A DNA stretch of 11,689 nucleotides from JBLHKW01 sp047618565 (lineage in GTDB: Bacteria > Planctomycetota > UBA1135 > GCA-002686595). The notes under the pieces were generated by a model. That model ran no database searches. It was not told where the DNA came from and saw nothing but the letters and a program-made list of their open reading frames with translations. The position numbers and the translations under genes were made by a program. The stretch covers positions 1 to 11,689 of the forward strand of contig JBLHKW010000159.1 in assembly GCA_047618565.1 (NCBI GenBank), in the 5' to 3' direction. Below, piece after piece: positions 4,700 through 9,800 of the stretch; within the stretch, counting starts at the first letter, position 1; every line of letters begins with the position of its first letter.

Positions 4700-7651
4700 C
4701 TATGGAGTGGCTGCACTCGGCTTCAGGATCACGCCGCCGCCGATGCGTCCATCGATCTTGATCACGGCGGCCTCGGGGAGCCGGATGTGGCGCACGAAGC
4801 GCGTCTCGTTGACCGCCTCCAGGCCCATCAGCCAGGGCCAGTCGAGGTGGCCCTGGCCCAGTTCCGGGTTGACGGTGAAGTACCCGACGTTGCTCGAGGT
4901 CAGGTTCTGGAAGAAGTGCGTGCCCTGGGAGGGCGCGACGGTGATGTCCTCGAATCCCGCCTCGACGATCGCGCGCGCCCCGGCGATGTCGTTCCAGCCC
5001 ACGGGGATGCCCAGGCTCGGGTCCGAGGAGCCCCAGCGACCCACGCCGATCAGGATGTAGGGGGCGCTCTCGTTGCGTAGCTGGGCGTCGAAGCGTGCGA
5101 TCTCCAGGGCGATCTCGCGCGTCTTGAGCCGGTCGAAGCGCTTGATGTCGAGCACGACCAGGTCGCGCACATTCTCGACCACGCCATTGCCCAGGACCGT
5201 GTCGCTGCGGCAGATCGTCTCGCTGTCCGGCACCTGCCCCAGGTCGATCCTGGCACTCTCCTTCGACATGGCCATCGGCCGCAGCTGCAGGAACCCGAAC
5301 TGCGGGCGCCTGCCGTGGCCTCCGAAGTTGCCCGCAAACTCGATCTCGACCGGTGCGCCGGTGCCCTCCGCGCAGCGCGTCAGCAGCACTCTCAGGAGCT
5401 CGGCCAGGGGAAAGGCACCATGCTTGAGGACCTGCGCAAAGCTCACCAGCCGCACGCCGGGGCGCGATGTCCCGTCGACGATGCGGTTGTCGCTGGCCGT
5501 GAAGGTCGAGGCCAGCAAGGCCAGCGTTCCATCGGCCTCGGCCACCTCGAGCGAGTGCTTCTGGAAGCCGAGCAAGCCCTGGCCGCCTTGCTCACGGCCC
5601 AGGTCGAGCGCCTGGAACTCGCGCTGCGAGTTGCGCAGTGCGTCGTCGACCGATGAGAAGCCCACTATGTGTCTCGGATAGAGCGGGCAGAAGCGCAGGC
5701 AACGGCCGCCGCCGACCACGGTGCGACCCATGCCGAGCGCCACGGCAGCGACGCCGTCCTCGGCGGCGTGACCCGGTTCGGGGTAGAAGTTGTGGGAGCG
5801 CGCGACGCCCGCGAAGTCCGGGTAGAAGCGGTCCTGATGGGTACGCCCGACCAGCTCCTGGATCATGACGGCCATCTTCTCCTCCTCGAGCCGGTAGGAG
5901 GTCATCGACAGGTAGGCCTTGGCCTTTTCGGTGAACGTCGAAGCGTAGACCGCCCGCACCGCAGACGTGAGCTGGCGCAGGCGCACGTCCAGCTGGGTGT
6001 CATTGTTGGGGATCATGTGCGTCTGGTAGACCCCGGCGAACGGTTGCGAGAGCGAGTCCTCCATGAGGCTCGAGGAGCGCACGGCCAGTGGGTGCTTGAC
6101 GCGCTGGAGGAAGGTGCGCAGGTCTGAACCTGCGCTGCGCGGGAACGGGGCCTGCTGAAAGAGCTGCGCGATCTCGTCGTCGGTGCGCGGCGAGGTGGCG
6201 TACTCACGCAGCCATTCGAACTCGAGGAACTCGTCGAACACGTTCGTTGCGACGACCGCGGAGGGCGGGACGTACACGTCCACGCCCGGAAACTGCTCCC
6301 GGATACCCGAGTCCTTCAGCACGCGGTTGGCGAAGGCCACCCCGCGCGCCTTGCCACCCAGTGAGCCCGAACCGACGCGCGTGATACTGACGCTGGGTTC
6401 GAAGCGGTTGCGGTCAAAGATGGCGATCACGGTGCGCTGCCGGTCGCGCTGGAACTCCTGGATCTGCTCGAGCAGGTGCGTGCGCAGGTCTGCGGGGGAC
6501 TCGAAGTGATGGTCGGCACCGGGCTGGAGCATCTCGGCCAGGGCGAACTCCGTGCGCGCCTTCAGCCAGTTGGAGAAGTGGTTGCGGTGCGCGTGGTAGG
6601 CGATGCTCTCCACCGGCACGCTGGCCAGCTTCTCGCCGAAGGACTTCAGGTCGTGCGCCTGATCGATCTGGGGACCGCCGGGCCGCCGGAAGGTGAAGGC
6701 GCCGAACCCGAAGCGCTGGACGAGGATCTCGCGCAGGTCCTGGAGGAGTACCGGAGATCCCTTTACCAGGAACGAGGCACCGATTCTGCCGGCCAGGCCA
6801 CGGTTCTCCGGGACGCTCGACTGCAGCACGATGCGCATGTCGGGACGCGCCTGCAGGACGCGCTTGCACAGGCGCAATCCGGCGCGCTTGTCGAGCTTGC
6901 CGCCACGCGGGTACTCGAAATCGGAGATCACGCCCATGACGTTCTCCCCGTGCCGTTCGAAGGCCTCCCAGGCTTCATCGTACGTATCGCACAACAGCAC
7001 CTTGGGGCGTGCGCGCATGCGCAACATCTTCTGGGACAGGTTGAGATCCTCGGAGAGCAGACCGTGGGCGTGGCGTAGCAGCTCGGCGTAGATCGTGGGC
7101 AGGAACGACGAATAGAAGCGGATGCTGTCCTCGACCAGGATGATGGCCGGGACCCCATGCACGCCCGTGTCGACCGCCACGTTCATGCGGTCCTCGTGGT
7201 ACATCACCATCGCGAGGAAGATGCGCACGTCGCCCTGCCAGAGAAAAATCCGGTCGAGCGCGCTGGTGTCGTTGTGGGCAACGAACTGGTGCAGGTCCTG
7301 GGGCGAGTAGGCCAGGCCGATGACCGCGACCGCATGGCCGGCGGCTCGCACCTGGCGCGCGAACTCCGCGGCGTTCGGTTCCTCGAGGTGAATACTGGAT
7401 ATGACCAGGTCGAAGCTGTCGTCCTCGCCCAGCAGATCGAGCGCGTGCTGCGAGTTGGGGACCTGGATCAGGTCCGGGATGTTGCTGCGGTTGAGGTCGA
7501 TAAAATGCCCGAGCAAGGTGTCAGCCAGGTGACCTTCCTCGGACATGATGAACGAGTCGTAGAGACTCGACACCAGCAAGATACGCTGCACCCGGTGCCG
7601 CATCAGCTCATGGAAGCTGCGCAGCCTTGCGGGTGTGGTGGGGCGCGACAC
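4700..7651 (-). CDS. Double-receiver, PEP/pyruvate-binding (PPDK_N ATP-grasp) domain protein
   Basis: 983 residues from GTG 7651-7649; no Shine-Dalgarno is evident, but SFHELMRHRVQRILLVSSLYD (12-32) is the typical N-terminus of the family, so the start is plausible. Domains: receiver-like domain 1 (about 21-150) lacks the acidic pair (VSSLYD) and the phospho-Asp (DLVISS). Receiver 2 (about 165-312) keeps E174/D175, D244 (VISDFEYP), S278-S279 and K297 (FLVKGSP). A helical linker contains HRNHFSNWLKARTEFAL (355-371). The PPDK_N-type ATP-grasp domain starts at about 425 with VGSGSLGGKARG (426-437), RSSSLMEDS (525-533) and FAGVYQT (538-544). A conserved-looking C-terminal part contains LIGVGRWGSSDP (867-878) and SQGTHFFQNLTS (908-919). 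Known: PEP synthase and PPDK pair this ATP-binding domain with a phosphohistidine domain and a PEP-binding barrel; neither is here and no TSH-type His motif is seen. So it is unlikely to make PEP on its own. It lies 54 bp after gdhA on the same strand, suggesting a carbon/nitrogen control role. Its true reaction is unknown. Confidence 0.88.
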   Translation of the reverse strand: MSRPTTPARLRSFHELMRHRVQRILLVSSLYDSFIMSEEGHLADTLLGHFIDLNRSNIPDLIQVPNSQHALDLLGEDDSFDLVISSIHLEEPNAAEFARQVRAAGHAVAVIGLAYSPQDLHQFVAHNDTSALDRIFLWQGDVRIFLAMVMYHEDRMNVAVDTGVHGVPAIILVEDSIRFYSSFLPTIYAELLRHAHGLLSEDLNLSQKMLRMRARPKVLLCDTYDEAWEAFERHGENVMGVISDFEYPRGGKLDKRAGLRLCKRVLQARPDMRIVLQSSVPENRGLAGRIGASFLVKGSPVLLQDLREILVQRFGFGAFTFRRPGGPQIDQAHDLKSFGEKLASVPVESIAYHAHRNHFSNWLKARTEFALAEMLQPGADHHFESPADLRTHLLEQIQEFQRDRQRTVIAIFDRNRFEPSVSITRVGSGSLGGKARGVAFANRVLKDSGIREQFPGVDVYVPPSAVVATNVFDEFLEFEWLREYATSPRTDDEIAQLFQQAPFPRSAGSDLRTFLQRVKHPLAVRSSSLMEDSLSQPFAGVYQTHMIPNNDTQLDVRLRQLTSAVRAVYASTFTEKAKAYLSMTSYRLEEEKMAVMIQELVGRTHQDRFYPDFAGVARSHNFYPEPGHAAEDGVAAVALGMGRTVVGGGRCLRFCPLYPRHIVGFSSVDDALRNSQREFQALDLGREQGGQGLLGFQKHSLEVAEADGTLALLASTFTASDNRIVDGTSRPGVRLVSFAQVLKHGAFPLAELLRVLLTRCAEGTGAPVEIEFAGNFGGHGRRPQFGFLQLRPMAMSKESARIDLGQVPDSETICRSDTVLGNGVVENVRDLVVLDIKRFDRLKTREIALEIARFDAQLRNESAPYILIGVGRWGSSDPSLGIPVGWNDIAGARAIVEAGFEDITVAPSQGTHFFQNLTSSNVGYFTVNPELGQGHLDWPWLMGLEAVNETRFVRHIRLPEAAVIKIDGRIGGGVILKPSAATP

Positions 7652-7705
7652 GCGGGTTGGGCTAGCCGGTGATCTTCGGTGCTGGCGAGGGATGCAGGTT
7701 CCGGA

Positions 7706-9067
7706 TCACACGATCCCCTGGTCCATCATCGAGTCGGCGACCTTCAGGAAGCCCGCGATGTTGGCGCCGTTGACGTAGTTACCGGGCGTTCCAAAGCGGT
7801 TGGCGGCGCTCACACAGGATTCGTGGATGTCGCCCATGATGCGCTGCAGGCGGCTGTCGACCTCTTCGCTCGTCCAGCTGTAACGGATACTGTTCTGCGC
7901 CATCTCGAGGCCGGATACCGCAACCCCGCCAGCATTGGCGGCCTTGCCAGGACCGTAAAGGATACCCGCCTTGATCAGGGCCACGACGCCGTCGGCATTG
8001 GTCGGCATGTTGGCTCCTTCGCTGAGCAGATTCACGCCGCCCGCGAGCAGGTTGCCCGCGTCCTTGGCGTTGATCTCGTTCTGCGTCGCACAGGGAAAGG
8101 CGCAGTCAGCCTTGTGGCTCCACAGTGGGTTGTGGTCCCTGGAGCGGTCGGCGGGGGAGTAGATCGCCGAGCTGAACTTTTCCGCGTACTCGCTGATGCG
8201 CCCGCGGCGAGCGTTCTTGAGCTCCATGACGAACTCCAGCTTCTCCGTATCGATGCCGGCGTCGTCGTAGATGTACCCACCCGAGTCGGACATCGTCACG
8301 ACCTTGGCTCCGAACTCGATCAGTTTCTCGACCGCGTACTGGGCGACGTTGCCACTGCCGGACACGAGGCAGACCTTGCCGTCCAGGGTGTCGGAGCGCG
8401 TATTCAGCATCTCGCGTGCGAAGTAGATGGCTCCGTAGCCCGTCGCCTGGGGCCGGATGAGCGATCCACCCCAGTTCAGGCCCTTGCCCGTGAGCACACC
8501 CGTGAATTCGTTGGCGATGCGCTTGTACTGCCCGAACATGTACCCGATTTCACGTCCACCGACGCCGATATCGCCGGCCGGTACGTCCGTGTTGGCTCCG
8601 ATGTGGCGGTAGAGCTCCGTCATGAAGCTCTGGCAGAAGCGCATGACCTCGGTCTCGCTCTTGCCCTTGGGGTCGAAGTCCGAGCCGCCCTTGCCGCCAC
8701 CCATCGGGAGTGTGGTCAGGGAGTTCTTGAAGGTCTGTTCGAAGGCCAGGAACTTCAGGATGCCCAGGTTCACCGAGGGGTGAAACCTTAGACCGCCCTT
8801 GTAGGGTCCGATGGCGCTGTTCATCTCGATACGGAATCCGCGGTTGACCTGCACGTCTCCGTTGTCACTCAGCCACGGCACGCGGAACATGATCACGCGC
8901 TCCGCCTCGACCATGCGCTCGAGCACCTTGGCGCTGCGGTACTCGGGGTGCCGCTCGAAGACGAGTGTCAGGGAATCGGCGACCTCGTGAACGGCCTGGT
9001 GAAACTCGGGCTCGGCGGGGTTCTTGGCCTTGACGTCCGCCATCAGGCTGGACACGTAGTCGTGCAT
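7706..9067 (-). CDS. gdhA: NADP-specific glutamate dehydrogenase
   Basis: Reaction: 2-oxoglutarate + ammonium + NADPH to glutamate, in the cytoplasm, the direct route of ammonia assimilation. 453 residues, close to the ~450 of hexameric bacterial GdhA. Seen: substrate-binding GPYKGGLRFHP (87-97, K90), QTFKNSL with K114, catalytic PMGGGKGG (121-128, K126), PAGDIGVGGREIG (163-175, catalytic D166), SLIRPQATGYG (202-212), the nucleotide-binding turn VSGSGNVAQYA (235-245), CATQNEI (326-332) and SEGANMPT (349-356). All key residues are present. Start ATG 9067 has AAGGA eight bases upstream. The small Cys protein ends 46 bp before it and the receiver/PPDK_N protein starts 54 bp after it, so the three are likely one operon. 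The long opposite-strand open frame across it is a GC-rich shadow. The length and the RPQATGYG and SDSGG segments favour the NADPH (anabolic) type; coenzyme choice is inferred. Confidence 0.97.
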   Translation of the reverse strand: MHDYVSSLMADVKAKNPAEPEFHQAVHEVADSLTLVFERHPEYRSAKVLERMVEAERVIMFRVPWLSDNGDVQVNRGFRIEMNSAIGPYKGGLRFHPSVNLGILKFLAFEQTFKNSLTTLPMGGGKGGSDFDPKGKSETEVMRFCQSFMTELYRHIGANTDVPAGDIGVGGREIGYMFGQYKRIANEFTGVLTGKGLNWGGSLIRPQATGYGAIYFAREMLNTRSDTLDGKVCLVSGSGNVAQYAVEKLIEFGAKVVTMSDSGGYIYDDAGIDTEKLEFVMELKNARRGRISEYAEKFSSAIYSPADRSRDHNPLWSHKADCAFPCATQNEINAKDAGNLLAGGVNLLSEGANMPTNADGVVALIKAGILYGPGKAANAGGVAVSGLEMAQNSIRYSWTSEEVDSRLQRIMGDIHESCVSAANRFGTPGNYVNGANIAGFLKVADSMMDQGIV

Positions 9068-9113
9068 CGTTGCGATCCTTGGGGGTTGGCGGTCAGTGGC
9101 GGGGCGGGGGCGC

Positions 9114-9341
9114 TCAGAGCTCGAGGCGGCCGTGCATCACGATCGCGAGCGCCCTCGTCGCACCGGCGCTGGCCCGGGCCACCTCCGTCCAGGGCTCGGG
9201 CATGCGTGCAGGGTCGCGGAATGGCACGTGGACGCGTTGTCGCGCGCTCGGGCAGTCGTACTCGAAGGCGCGCGGAATGCTATCGGCGCAGATCCTGTGC
9301 GTACCGTCGCACGCCTCGCAGGTGATACTTGTTTCCCACAT
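9114..9341 (-). CDS. Small Cys-containing protein, possible zinc-ribbon-like
   Basis: 75 residues from ATG 9341. I do not recognise a named family. Seen: MWETSITCEACDGTHRIC then a short charged C-terminal region. The cysteines are C8, C11, C18 and C30, i.e. CxxC-x6-C-x11-C, with H15 close by. The second pair expected of a classic zinc ribbon (CPxC) is reduced to CPSA, so metal binding would use an irregular set. Evidence for a real gene: GAGAAGGAG lies eight bases upstream of the ATG, a candidate promoter lies about 55 bases before it, and it leads directly into gdhA 46 bp later. There is no signal peptide or membrane segment, so it is probably cytoplasmic. A regulatory or metal/redox-sensing role next to gdhA is only a guess. 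Confidence 0.68.
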   Translation of the reverse strand: MWETSITCEACDGTHRICADSIPRAFEYDCPSARQRVHVPFRDPARMPEPWTEVARASAGATRALAIVMHGRLEL

Positions 9342-9349
9342 GCTGCGGT

Positions 9350-9358
9350 CTCCTTCTC
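9350..9358 (-). promoter_or_regulatory. Strong ribosome binding site GAGAAGGAG of the small Cys protein
   Basis: On the minus strand GAGAAGGAG is followed by eight bases and then ATG at 9341. It is the best Shine-Dalgarno match in the window, and it supports the 75-codon frame against the several competing shadow frames on both strands here. Confidence 0.7.
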
Positions 9359-9395
9359 GCGTTTGGGGCCGTCGATGGCTGGGGCTCTCTCGGTG

Positions 9396-9414
9396 GTTCT
9401 CATTCTACGAGAAC
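9396..9414 (-). promoter_or_regulatory. Candidate promoter -10 inside an operator-like inverted repeat for the gdhA operon
   Basis: GTTCTC-7 nt-GAGAAC is a perfect 6-bp inverted repeat. On the minus strand its spacer contains TAGAAT, five of six bases of the TATAAT -10 box. The matching -35 is poor (TTCGCT, 18-bp spacer). The predicted transcript would start about 55 bases before the ATG of the small Cys protein. A repressor bound at the repeat would cover the -10 box. This is inference from one site. Confidence 0.35.
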
Positions 9415-9717
9415 GGGCGGCAGATAGCGAAGGAGCGCCCCGGCAGCTGGCTTCCGGCAGTCCCCGTTGCGGCTTCAGAAGGTGTAGTACAGGCATGTTA
9501 CCGCGCTATTCAGCCCATACGGTTTCTCCCGGGCGAGACAGGTCGAACTCGCGTGGAAGTTCGTAGGTCTGCCGCGATTCGCGCCTCGTGGCTCGATTCT
9601 CGCCTTCTCGGAGGCTCGCCCTGGCGAACGTCTTGATGTGGATCACGGCTGGTCACGGCGAGCACCGCCAGGTGTGTAAGAGTCTCATCTCAACTCGTTC
9701 TTTCCCCATGCTCGGGC

Positions 9718-9739
9718 CGGCAAGGCCCTATCCTTGCCG
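9718..9739. promoter_or_regulatory. Perfect hairpin upstream of the tricorn-like gene
   Basis: CGGCAAGG-CCCTAT-CCTTGCCG: an 8-bp perfect stem with a 6-base loop, ending 61 bases before ATG 9801 and 28 before the alternative ATG 9768. No T-run follows on the plus strand, so it is not an ordinary terminator. It may be an operator or part of the 5' leader. Confidence 0.4.
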
Positions 9740-9800
9740 CGCTCGATGTTTCGCGTCTGGAAGCGCCATGTCTGCACACCAATCACTCAAACTTGCCCCG

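Larger units (their letters stand above)
9342..9767. other. Divergent intergenic region between the gdhA operon and the tricorn-like gene
   Basis: About 426 bases separate the start of the small Cys protein (minus) and the earliest possible tricorn-like start (plus). The open frames crossing it have no domain-like composition and overlap each other, so I call no gene. It holds a ribosome binding site (9350-9358), an inverted repeat around a -10-like hexamer (9396-9414) and a perfect 8-bp hairpin (9718-9739). The long middle part (about 9420-9700) could hold a leader or small RNA, but I see no convincing structure there. Confidence 0.6.

Noticed and set aside
7679..8791. 370-residue open frame on the plus strand opposite gdhA
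   Set aside because: It lies wholly antisense to a fully motif-complete glutamate dehydrogenase gene. Its long open length follows from high-GC codon bias, and it shows no domain motifs.
9070..9636. Overlapping plus-strand frames (188 and 156 residues) in and beyond the small Cys gene
   Set aside because: Composition is shadow-like, they compete with each other, and neither has the ribosome binding site or conserved-looking motifs that the minus-strand 75-residue frame has.
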